Of a stretch of DNA of 64,000 bases, positions 16,730-24,639 are shown in pieces. The notes beneath the pieces are model-generated. The model made no database searches. It was not told the DNA's origin and saw only the letters and a program-made list of their open reading frames with translations. Made by a program: the position numbers and the translations under genes. The first letter of the stretch is position 1, and every line of letters starts with the position of its first letter. This DNA comes from JALEFZ01 sp039820545 (GTDB lineage Bacteria > Bacteroidota > Bacteroidia > J057), in contig JBCBPW010000035.1 in NCBI GenBank assembly GCA_039820545.1, positions 1 through 64,000 of the forward strand. The letters run 5' to 3'.

Positions 16730-17647
16730 TTACTTTTTCACAAACCTACTTACACCCACACGTTGATTATGCTTATTCTCTATCATCAGCAGATAGACAC
16801 CCGCCGAAAGCTCGTCTACAAGTAGGGAAGATTGGGTAGCATCCAAGAAAGATGATTGGACGACTTGACCTTGAGCATTAAGCACCTTCACGCGATGAGG
16901 CTTAGTGAAATCATAGCGTATGTTGAGTACGTCACTTACAGGGTTGGGAAATAATATGATAGGCTCAAAGTCTTTTTCTCCTGGCTCGACTTGAGTAGTG
17001 GTAAATGAAAGGGCGGCATTGTCAACCGAATATGTGGTCTTTTGCCCAACAGGTGCATTCAGACTTCTGTTATAAATGAACGCTACGATGAACAGATTGG
17101 GAATCGTCACACTGTCTAGTTCTATAAGCGGCATGCTGTAAGAAGTGAAGTTTTGCGCCCCTCCTCCTATGGTCTCCGTAGTCGAATAAACCTCTGTGTA
17201 GGGCACCTCATCAAGTATCACATCTGCCACCAGAGAATCTATGTCATCGCTTCCCACTGTATCGACATTGACTCCCAGGACGAGGATTTGCATGGAATCA
17301 TCTGCGGCCCCATTATGTGCATAGTCAAATGTAAAGGCAGTAGGCTTGCCTGTGCAGAAAAAGTATCTGCTTACCGATGCATCAAACTCTGTAGAGAACA
17401 TCGTCACAGCACTGTCTCCCATACCCCCTGGACCTGGCAATGCAGGCTCGATAAAATCATCTAGGCCATTCCAGATAAAGGGGCTCCAGCCTTCAGGCCA
17501 AAAGAAATCGATGCTATCAGTCGAAAAAGGCCGCTCAAGTCGTACCGTTTCCCAAGACTGAAAATCACCATTGGGAACAGGACAATTTTGGGCGTAGGAC
17601 GACAGAGTGAACACCAAACTGAGGATGAATAAGGAAAGATTTTTCAT
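16730..17647 (-). CDS. Secreted T9SS-sorted protein, carbohydrate-binding-like body
   Basis: Signal peptide at residues 1-20 (ending SYAQ). The middle (about 20-220) opens with 'CPVPNGDFQSWE' and later has 'AFTFDYAHNGAADDSMQILVL', a jelly-roll arrangement typical of Bacteroidota proteins that resemble carbohydrate-binding modules. Residues 228-305 are a type A T9SS sorting domain: 'PIILFPNPVSDVLNI' then 'VKVLNAQGQVV', 'LSAGVYLLMI' and 'VGVSRFVKK'. The product should cross the outer membrane via T9SS and be anchored or released at the surface. Convergent with the glycosyltransferase; no partner gene evident. Confidence 0.8.
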   Translation of the reverse strand: MKNLSLFILSLVFTLSSYAQNCPVPNGDFQSWETVRLERPFSTDSIDFFWPEGWSPFIWNGLDDFIEPALPGPGGMGDSAVTMFSTEFDASVSRYFFCTGKPTAFTFDYAHNGAADDSMQILVLGVNVDTVGSDDIDSLVADVILDEVPYTEVYSTTETIGGGAQNFTSYSMPLIELDSVTIPNLFIVAFIYNRSLNAPVGQKTTYSVDNAALSFTTTQVEPGEKDFEPIILFPNPVSDVLNIRYDFTKPHRVKVLNAQGQVVQSSFLDATQSSLLVDELSAGVYLLMIENKHNQRVGVSRFVKK

Positions 17648-18001
17648 AAAGATGTCTAAAGGTTAAATACTAGAGATAGTCAAATAATCTGAATTATACT
17701 TTATCATAAAATATAATGACTACTTATACACAAATACAACTATAAAGTTTCATTATATACTAAATATGCAAATTTAGCATACTTTTTCGTATAAATATAC
17801 TCAGCTTATATCTCAGGTCTTAAGATCATTCGATAGTATGAGACGTCAAGCACAAAATTTCTTCAACATCCCCCACCATATTTTTCTAAATATAAGGGTC
17901 GCCTACCTGTGAGTTTTATATGAGCGTAAGAAGTACCCAAAATTCCATATGAAGTATTTGTACCTTGTGAGGTATTTGTATCACCCATCAATCTACCACT
18001 T
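17648..18001. other. 354-bp AT-rich intergenic region
   Basis: Divergent promoters for the T9SS gene and the racemase gene must lie here. GAAGTATTTGTA (17951-17962) and GAGGTATTTGTA (17969-17980) form an 18-bp-spaced direct repeat just upstream of the racemase start, a possible regulator site. Nothing else was seen. Confidence 0.4.
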
Positions 18002-18694
18002 ATGAAAACTATTGGACTCATTGGCGGCATCAGTTGGGAATCCACTACTGTTTATTATCAGATTCTCAATCGTACCATCAAGGAGAAACTGGGAAAATAT
18101 GCCTCCTGTAAATGCCTCATCAACTCGGTCAATATGGCCGAAATACGAGAACATCAATACGCAGGAAGGTGGGATGTCTTGGGAGAAATGATGGCAGAAG
18201 CAGCCGAACAACTCGCCAAAGGAGGTGCTGACCTGGTCCTCATCTGTGCCAATACCATGCACAAAGTAGTCCCTGCCGTGGAAGCACGTGTCGCACTCCC
18301 CATTGTTCACATCGCGGATGAAACCGCCAAGCAGATCCAATCCCAAAAGCTTCAAAAAGTGGGACTCTTGGGAACGCATTTCACAATGGAGGAAGATTTC
18401 TACAAGGGAAGACTACAGGAGCAGCACGGAATAGAGGTGGTCGTGCCAGATAAAGAGGGTATAGCTACCGTCAATACCATCATCTATGAGGAGCTGATCC
18501 AAGGAAAAATACTGGATACATCACGCGCTGCATACCAACAGGTGATAGAGGATCTAGTCACAAGGGGGGCTGAAGGCATCATTCTGGGCTGCACCGAAAT
18601 CCCCTTATTGATCCAACAAAAAGACAGCCCTGTTCCTGTTTTTGATACCACGCGTATTCATGCGACAGCAGCGGTGAACTTGGCATTGAACTAG
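18002..18694 (+). CDS. Aspartate/glutamate racemase family protein
   Basis: A 230-residue PLP-independent racemase of the Asp/Glu/hydantoin family (RacX/YgeA type). The opening 'KTIGLIGGISWEST' and two catalytic cysteines are visible: C82 in 'ICANTMHK' and C197 in 'GCTEIPLL'. These act as the two acid/base residues that invert the alpha-carbon. The substrate could be Asp, Glu or another amino acid; broad-specificity RacX members supply D-amino acids for the wall or for signalling. Full length for the family. It is a single gene. Confidence 0.85.
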   Translation: MKTIGLIGGISWESTTVYYQILNRTIKEKLGKYASCKCLINSVNMAEIREHQYAGRWDVLGEMMAEAAEQLAKGGADLVLICANTMHKVVPAVEARVALPIVHIADETAKQIQSQKLQKVGLLGTHFTMEEDFYKGRLQEQHGIEVVVPDKEGIATVNTIIYEELIQGKILDTSRAAYQQVIEDLVTRGAEGIILGCTEIPLLIQQKDSPVPVFDTTRIHATAAVNLALN

Positions 18695-18782
18695 GGAAGG
18701 GACGTCGGCGATGGCTAGATACAGCTCCGCTGCCTAGTTGATGCAGAGCAGGAAGAAAAGAGGTGAAACACTAGGCTATGCT

Positions 18783-18806
18783 ATGCGTAGTCCTCAAACT
18801 ACGCAT
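18783..18806. other. Hairpin sharing its stem with the 82-bp array at the right edge
   Basis: ATGCGTAGT and ACTACGCAT form a perfect 9-bp stem around a 6-base loop. The stem of the right-edge array is CTGCGTAGC/GCTACGCAG: the inner seven pairs are the same and both outer pairs differ on both sides, as compensatory changes would. It sits between the convergent racemase and lipoprotein genes and may be a member of a dispersed hairpin element family. Confidence 0.6.
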
Positions 18807-18840
18807 GGTACAATCTATTAGCCTACTGACTAAAAACGCC

Positions 18841-19998
18841 TTAAATCCCTCGATAATACTGCCGACAAAAGCTCTGAAACTGATCCGTAATCGGTCGTGA
18901 AAACTCCTGAAAGAGCACCTCTGGAGGAGGAGGAGGAACATACTCCAGCTTTTCAATGTAGGGGATATCCTCAGGCTCCAAAGCTCTTTTGTCTCCATTG
19001 AAGAAACCTTTAAAGTCTTTCCACACATAAGAACCTGCAAAATCGCGCTGGACCAACAGTTCACCAGAATAAGCATCTATGATGCGCATATCGAGTGTAC
19101 CGCCAGAAAATATTTCCTTATCAAAAAGCCTCACCTCAGCTTCGACCGTTCCATATACATCCACAGTAGAATCAGACGTGATGTCTACTGTACCTACGAC
19201 AACACTATCACGCTTTCGTTTATGGGTGGTATTAAAATACCGCGTTTGACCGATCGTAAAATCTTCAAACACCATACGAACAATATGTGTAGGGCCTTGC
19301 GTGGGTTTTTCTGTCGCACGTGACGAGTAGAAGTAGACAAATGGGCTCAAATCACTCTGCGCCATCCACCCCATCAATTGAGACTCAAAAGGCTCTATGG
19401 GAATGCGAAAATCAAGGGCTGCCGCTGGAGGAGGGATCGATTCTACCTCTACATACACCGTAGCCAAGTCTCTCGCCTCTAACATAAGATTCTCTGAATC
19501 CCGATAATTAGGCAACAACTCTAAGGCATGCTCAAACTGATAATATGCATCCTTAGCCTTTAGCCTATCTCCTACCCTTCCAAGCTCCAACGCCTGCATA
19601 CCCAAGGTATACCGTACATCCGCCGCATTGGAAACCGCTTCTCTATACTCTCCGAGATATTGCTGGGGATTGGGAATCACTTGCTTGGCTGCAGGTGAGC
19701 GCTGAATTTCATCATATACGCGATTGAGCAAGGCATATTGATCCATGATCCGCTCCCACTTGTAGACATCCGTTCCCAACTTAAGGCTGACCACCTGATC
19801 TTCGATATACTCTATGAAGGCTGGGTAGGCAAGTTTCAGCGTCTCGCGCGACTTTTTATTATCCGGACTATTTCTTAGGCGATCGACTGAGTTTAAAACG
19901 GCTCGATCATAATCTCCCAGTTCATAGGCTCTTTTGGTCGCTTTACAGCTGAATAAAAAAAGGAGTAGAATAGACAAAATGGGTAATAGCTGCTTCAT
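18841..19998 (-). CDS. Lipoprotein of unknown function with TPR-like helices
   Basis: The start chosen is the ATG that opens a lipoprotein signal (MKQLLPILSILLLFLFSC, lipobox LFSC with Cys at residue 18); an ATG 17 codons further upstream would put charged residues ahead of it and is unlikely. The first half is helical with a 'AYELGDYDRAVLNS' TPR-like start and a later 'LKAKDAYYQFEHALEL'. The second half is beta-rich and ends with a proline run (five Pro) and 'EFSRPITDQFQSFC'. It is probably anchored in the inner face of the outer membrane. I do not recognise a named family. Confidence 0.7.
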   Translation of the reverse strand: MKQLLPILSILLLFLFSCKATKRAYELGDYDRAVLNSVDRLRNSPDNKKSRETLKLAYPAFIEYIEDQVVSLKLGTDVYKWERIMDQYALLNRVYDEIQRSPAAKQVIPNPQQYLGEYREAVSNAADVRYTLGMQALELGRVGDRLKAKDAYYQFEHALELLPNYRDSENLMLEARDLATVYVEVESIPPPAAALDFRIPIEPFESQLMGWMAQSDLSPFVYFYSSRATEKPTQGPTHIVRMVFEDFTIGQTRYFNTTHKRKRDSVVVGTVDITSDSTVDVYGTVEAEVRLFDKEIFSGGTLDMRIIDAYSGELLVQRDFAGSYVWKDFKGFFNGDKRALEPEDIPYIEKLEYVPPPPPEVLFQEFSRPITDQFQSFCRQYYRGI

Positions 19999-20219
19999 AT
20001 TGGATGAATTTGGCACAAACAACTTGAGCGTTACGCACGATTTCAGCATCGATCAAGGCTCTGTTGAGTATTCGATTTGGCGCAGGAATCGTTCCACAAA
20101 CTCGAAGTATATGACCACACGTGTAGACACAACTAGAATTCGTGCATAAAAATAGGCAGTATCCTCATGAAGAATCTGCCTAAATATGCTTTTTTACCGA
20201 AAAAATAGAATCTCTCGAC

Positions 20220-22355
20220 TCAATTGTTGCCAAGTTTCGTATTCAGATATTGCTTGATCGTAGCGATGAGTTCTTCTGACCTAAAGGGTTTAGAGATGAA
20301 CCCATTCATCCCCGCAGCCATACACTTTTCTCGGTCACTATCCATAGCACTCGCGGTCATCGCAATGATGGGGATCTCTGCCTTTTCGGGAAGTTCACGT
20401 ATGCGTTCGGTAGCCTCTAATCCATCCATCACGGGCATCTGCATGTCCATCAGTACCAAATCAAAATCTGCCTGGCTTAACTTGTCTACCGCCTCTTTCC
20501 CATTGGCCGCGACCTCTGCTTCGATCCCAAACTTCTTGAGGGTTCTCAAGGCCACCTTCTGATTGACGATGTTATCTTCTGCCAGAAGAATTTGGACATG
20601 TGAGAAGTCTTCTGCCTGCGCTTGCTTCACAGATGGAGCTGAAGCAATGGGTTTGTCTCCCGATCCAAGGACATATAGGATGGTATGCTGAAGTTGACGA
20701 AACTTCACAGGCTTATTGAGTGCGACTTCTATCTCTTTACTTTTCACATTGATGCCAAGAGAACTCAACATGATACAGGCCAAATTGGGGTATAATCTGT
20801 AGATATATTTCGCCAATTCAACACCATTCATGTGTGGCATATGATAATCTAGCAATACGAGGTCTGCAGGTTCTTTTCTCAGTTTATCCAAAGCCTCTTT
20901 CCCTGATGAAGCTGTGATGGGAACCATCCCCCAATGCATCAGCTGTACATGAAGAATCTGACGATTGGTCGCGTTGTCATCCACCACAAGTACTTTCTTT
21001 CCCTTGAGTCGATCCAAATCCTGCTCATTGTAGCGCTCCTCCGCACTTTTTAAGATTCCTACTTTCACTCTGAAAGTAAAGGTCGATCCTTTACCTGGAA
21101 CACTCTCTACCCACAGATCCCCTCCCATCATGTAGCAAAGCTGCTTACTGATTGAGAGTCCTAGCCCTGTTCCACCAAATTTACGCGTTGTTGAAGCTTC
21201 GGCTTGCGTAAAAGCTTCAAATAGATTGGCTTGTTTCTCAGCAGGAATCCCGATCCCCGTATCTTGCACTGATATGTAAATATGTGCCTGCTGGGTATTG
21301 ACAGGAAGAGACCATGCCTTCACGACGATCTCTCCTTTTTCAGTAAACTTCACCGCATTAGAAAGTAGGTTGACTAATACCTGCCTGATTCGCGTCGAGT
21401 CACCTTTTACCAAAGCAGGCAAACTGGGATCAATAGATGAAGCGATTTCGAGACCGTTACTATGGGCTCTAGTGGCAATGATATCCAATCCCTCCCCCAC
21501 CACATCTTCTATATCAAGTGGATGTGTCTCGATTTCAATTTTTCCCGCTTCAATCTTTGAAAAATCCAGGATGTCATTGATGATCCCTAGCAGGCCATCA
21601 CTACTTGTCCGTATGATCTCGACATATTCTTTCTGCTCTTCATTTAGCACGGTCTGAGATAGGAGATTGGTCATTCCAATGACTCCATTCATAGGGGTCC
21701 TGATCTCGTGACTCATATTGGCCAGAAAGACCGATTTGGCTTGATTGACTCTCTCTGCACGTAGCCGACTTTCCATCAAGTCTTTATTCCGCTGCTCCAG
21801 AAGTGTCATCTCTTCTAGAAGCTGATGATGAGAATAATCTAGATAGGGATTATGTTCAAATGTGATGGTGAGAAGATGATCCTTAAAATCTACCCTTTGT
21901 TTCATTCCTCCCCAGATCGACTGGCAGAGTCCAATCAGTCTACCTGTAATCATCGGAAATCCCCACCGGTGATCTACTGGAAGATTACGCTGATAGGTTA
22001 ATTCACTGCTTTCTTCTATGATAAACTGTGCCTGAGTCTTCGTCGAATCATAGCGATAGAGCGAAACTTTTCCCCATCCCAGGCTTAAAAATGCTTCTTG
22101 CAGGAGACTAAATCGATCCTCGAAGCTAATTTCTTCAGCCCACTTCATAGGAAATCCTTGCTGAGAATACCTGGTGGCACATTTCCTCACCTCCTCGGTT
22201 CCCATGACCAAGCACAAGGATTTCATCCAGTCAAAGAGTACTTCATCAGGTTTGAGCATCCCTAGCGGGAGCTGAAAAATAGCCAGGCTATCTCCTTCGA
22301 AGGTTCCATAAATGGATAAACTTGCTGCTTTTACTATGAGATTATTTTCCTGCAT
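20220..22355 (-). CDS. Hybrid sensor histidine kinase with two receiver domains
   Basis: A cytoplasmic kinase with no membrane segment. Residues 1-170 form a sensor that resembles V4R/XylR-N small-molecule domains ('LGWGKVSLYRYD...AQFIIEESSE'), followed by a coiled coil (180-205). HisKA has the phosphorylated His at 216 in 'MSHEIRTPMNG'; the ATPase domain shows 'DTGIGIP' and 'GGTGLGLSI'. Receiver 1 (about 450-560; 'VLVVDDN', Asp in 'VLLDYHMP') and receiver 2 (about 590-705; 'ILLAEDN', Asp in 'VLMDMQMP', Lys in 'ISKPF') follow. No output domain, so it should pass phosphate to a separate Hpt protein. No partner is adjacent. Confidence 0.92.
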   Translation of the reverse strand: MQENNLIVKAASLSIYGTFEGDSLAIFQLPLGMLKPDEVLFDWMKSLCLVMGTEEVRKCATRYSQQGFPMKWAEEISFEDRFSLLQEAFLSLGWGKVSLYRYDSTKTQAQFIIEESSELTYQRNLPVDHRWGFPMITGRLIGLCQSIWGGMKQRVDFKDHLLTITFEHNPYLDYSHHQLLEEMTLLEQRNKDLMESRLRAERVNQAKSVFLANMSHEIRTPMNGVIGMTNLLSQTVLNEEQKEYVEIIRTSSDGLLGIINDILDFSKIEAGKIEIETHPLDIEDVVGEGLDIIATRAHSNGLEIASSIDPSLPALVKGDSTRIRQVLVNLLSNAVKFTEKGEIVVKAWSLPVNTQQAHIYISVQDTGIGIPAEKQANLFEAFTQAEASTTRKFGGTGLGLSISKQLCYMMGGDLWVESVPGKGSTFTFRVKVGILKSAEERYNEQDLDRLKGKKVLVVDDNATNRQILHVQLMHWGMVPITASSGKEALDKLRKEPADLVLLDYHMPHMNGVELAKYIYRLYPNLACIMLSSLGINVKSKEIEVALNKPVKFRQLQHTILYVLGSGDKPIASAPSVKQAQAEDFSHVQILLAEDNIVNQKVALRTLKKFGIEAEVAANGKEAVDKLSQADFDLVLMDMQMPVMDGLEATERIRELPEKAEIPIIAMTASAMDSDREKCMAAGMNGFISKPFRSEELIATIKQYLNTKLGNN

Positions 22356-22801
22356 CTAGCTCTTCATTGTCCTTGGATTTCCATCTCCGCAGAGTTGCAA
22401 CGACATCCTCAGCGAATAGATGCTGAATGATAGACGTCACATGAAACAAAAATGCCCAACTCCCCTCTATTACTCAAACCCATACACGGCCAGATATGAC
22501 ATGGAATGTACTATACAACTTATATTATTTTCAACTATTCGGTATGTCAGCAATACTTACGAAAGTACGACGATTGATTTATTTTAAGTGAAATTTTTTA
22601 TATAAAGAATATTTATTATATCAGTATTCCCTATCCAAATCAACATTTAATAGTTTGATTAACAGTACTTTACTAAATATTCCGAAAGAAAGTATCTCAC
22701 GAAATAAATCCGATTCTCAAAATGTAACTCCTGGAAGGTTCTGGACGGAGGAATCCCTGATTTCTCGACAAATATTACAATATCAGTCCCCAAACCTCAT
22801 C
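22356..22801. other. 446-bp intergenic region
   Basis: Lies upstream of the hybrid kinase gene and downstream of rsmI, both on the minus strand. AT-rich; I found no gene, strong hairpin or repeat. Confidence 0.4.
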
Positions 22802-23476
22802 TTACCTTTTTCCTTCAAGGATGAGTACGATTTCTCCTTTCAGTGTATGAGTTTGAAAGTAATGTATCACTTCCTGCAAGGTCCCACGCACTGTTTCTTC
22901 GTGGATTTTGGTCAATTCTCGGCTTACAGATACCTGCCTGTCTTCCCCCATCCATTCTGCAAACTGTCCCAGCGTCTTTAATAACCGATGCGGGGACTCG
23001 TAAAAGATCATGGTGCGAGACTCATCTTGAAGTAGCTTCAGGCGAGTTTGTCTCCCCTTCTTGTGAGGCAAGAATCCTTCAAAAGTAAAACGATCGCAGG
23101 GCATACCACTGTTGACCAAGGCAGGAATGAAAGCGACAGGTCCAGGAAGGGTTTGGATAGGTACATCCTGGGCGATAGCCTCGCGGACAAGCAAAAAGCC
23201 TGGATCTGAAATGGCAGGTGTCCCCGCATCGGTCACCACCGCCAAATGAAGATCTTCTTGTAGCACTCTTGTAACTAAGGCAGGAACTTTCTGATGTTCA
23301 TTGTGCTGATGAAGGGCTAGTTGAGGAGTGCTGATTTCAAAATGCTTGAGCAATCTGCCCGACGTTCGCGTATCTTCAGCTGCAATGCAGTCTGCTTCTT
23401 TGAGCACCTTGAGGGCACGTAAGGTGATATCATCGAGATTGCCAATAGGAGTAGGAACCAGAGTAATTTGAGGCAT
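22802..23476 (-). CDS. rsmI: 16S rRNA (cytidine-1402 2'-O)-methyltransferase
   Basis: A 224-residue member of the tetrapyrrole-methylase fold. The N-terminal 'LVPTPIGNLDDITLRALKVL' and 'AAEDTR' are RsmI signatures, as are 'VVTDAGTPAISDPG' (SAM-binding loop) and 'FYESPHRL'. It methylates the ribose of C1402 in the decoding centre using SAM. Slightly shorter at the C-terminus than the E. coli protein (about 286 residues), which is usual in Bacteroidota. It stands downstream of the LytTR regulator but with a terminator between, so it is probably transcribed separately. Confidence 0.95.
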   Translation of the reverse strand: MPQITLVPTPIGNLDDITLRALKVLKEADCIAAEDTRTSGRLLKHFEISTPQLALHQHNEHQKVPALVTRVLQEDLHLAVVTDAGTPAISDPGFLLVREAIAQDVPIQTLPGPVAFIPALVNSGMPCDRFTFEGFLPHKKGRQTRLKLLQDESRTMIFYESPHRLLKTLGQFAEWMGEDRQVSVSRELTKIHEETVRGTLQEVIHYFQTHTLKGEIVLILEGKR

Positions 23477-23523
23477 AGAGGTAAGGCTCAGTCAATCAGA
23501 ATGTAGCTATAGGAGTAAGTCCA

Positions 23524-23560
23524 CAAAATATAAAAAGCCCAGCGATTCTGCGCTGAGCTT
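23524..23560 (-). terminator. Rho-independent terminator after the LytTR regulator gene
   Basis: On the minus strand, AAGCTCAGCG and CGCTGGGCTT form a 10-bp stem (one G-U pair) with a 6-base loop, followed by TTTATATTTT. It separates the regulator gene from rsmI. Confidence 0.8.
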
Positions 23561-23617
23561 CTTACGAAATACTAACTACTACTACTTATTTTTTCTAAGC
23601 GGTGTGTTCTGTGCAAA

Positions 23618-24385
23618 CTAGAACTTCAGCACCTGCTTCAGAATCTTACTCTTTTCACGGCTAGAAATCACTTCTTTCTCGTTTGAGAGAATGATTTTGA
23701 AACGGTTTCCAAACCAAATGACGATCTCCTTCACATGCTTCAAACCAATGATACAAGAACGGTTCACTCTAAAGAACATGTCAGAGGGGAGCTTACGCTC
23801 AAATGTATCCAATGTATGGTTGAGTAGATAAGACTTCTCCTTGGTGAAGAGGCGTACACTGCGTTCTTCTACTTCGATGCAGACTACTTCGCTATAATCG
23901 ACGAGTTTGTATCGGTCACGTGTAGGGATGGGTACCTTATTGCTAAAGGGAACTTTGATGTCGTCTACCAACTCTGACTTGAGCAGATCCGCTAGCTTCT
24001 TCTTATCCAAAGCAGATCCAAGGCGATTCTCTCCCACCTTATTGACAGCTTGACGCAGACGGTCTTCGTTGAATGGCTTCAGCAAATAGTCCTGTGCGTT
24101 CAAATCAAAAGCCTTGATGGCATGCTCGTGGTAAGCGGTAGCAAATACGACCGCGGGCATAGGCTCTGTATCTATGTTTTCAGCCACCTCTAATCCATTC
24201 ATTCCTGGCATTTCAATATCAAGGAAAACCAAATCAGGCTTCTCTTTTTGAATATTTTCCAGGGCATCTAGGCCATTTTCTGCGATGTACACCACGTCCA
24301 CATCATTAAACTTCCCCAGGAGGCGCTTCATTTTGTTGCGAGCCGGTAGCTCATCGTCAGCGATTAGTACGCGTATCTTAGACAT
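23618..24385 (-). CDS. LytTR-family response regulator
   Basis: A 255-residue regulator: receiver domain at 1-120 ('VLIADDE', phosphorylated Asp in 'LVFLDIEMPGMNG' near 56, Thr/Ala switch 'VVFATAYHEHA', Lys in 'LLKPF'), then a LytTR DNA-binding domain at about 150-250 ('VPIPTRDRYKLVDYSEVVCIEVEERSVRLF' in part and 'FFRVNRSCIIGLKHV'). It is the cognate partner of the PDZ-containing PF06580 kinase upstream, as these pairs nearly always sit together. Target genes are not known. Confidence 0.93.
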   Translation of the reverse strand: MSKIRVLIADDELPARNKMKRLLGKFNDVDVVYIAENGLDALENIQKEKPDLVFLDIEMPGMNGLEVAENIDTEPMPAVVFATAYHEHAIKAFDLNAQDYLLKPFNEDRLRQAVNKVGENRLGSALDKKKLADLLKSELVDDIKVPFSNKVPIPTRDRYKLVDYSEVVCIEVEERSVRLFTKEKSYLLNHTLDTFERKLPSDMFFRVNRSCIIGLKHVKEIVIWFGNRFKIILSNEKEVISSREKSKILKQVLKF

Positions 24386-24639
24386 ATAAAACTCGGTTTT
24401 CTAATATGATGTATAGGTAAGAGGACAGATGTAAAGAAAGTAGACATCCCGACTAACTTACTGCTTAGGTTTGAGAATATCTCTTCTGTCTTCTGATACT
24501 TCTTACAAAGTTTGGGATTGGAAAAAGAACGCACATGAGATCATGAAAATATCAGCATGTTGAAAAATGAAAAAACGCGAAAAGTCCGTCAAACCTTATT
24601 TACAAAACTCATGCCTGTGTGATTTATTATACAAAAATA

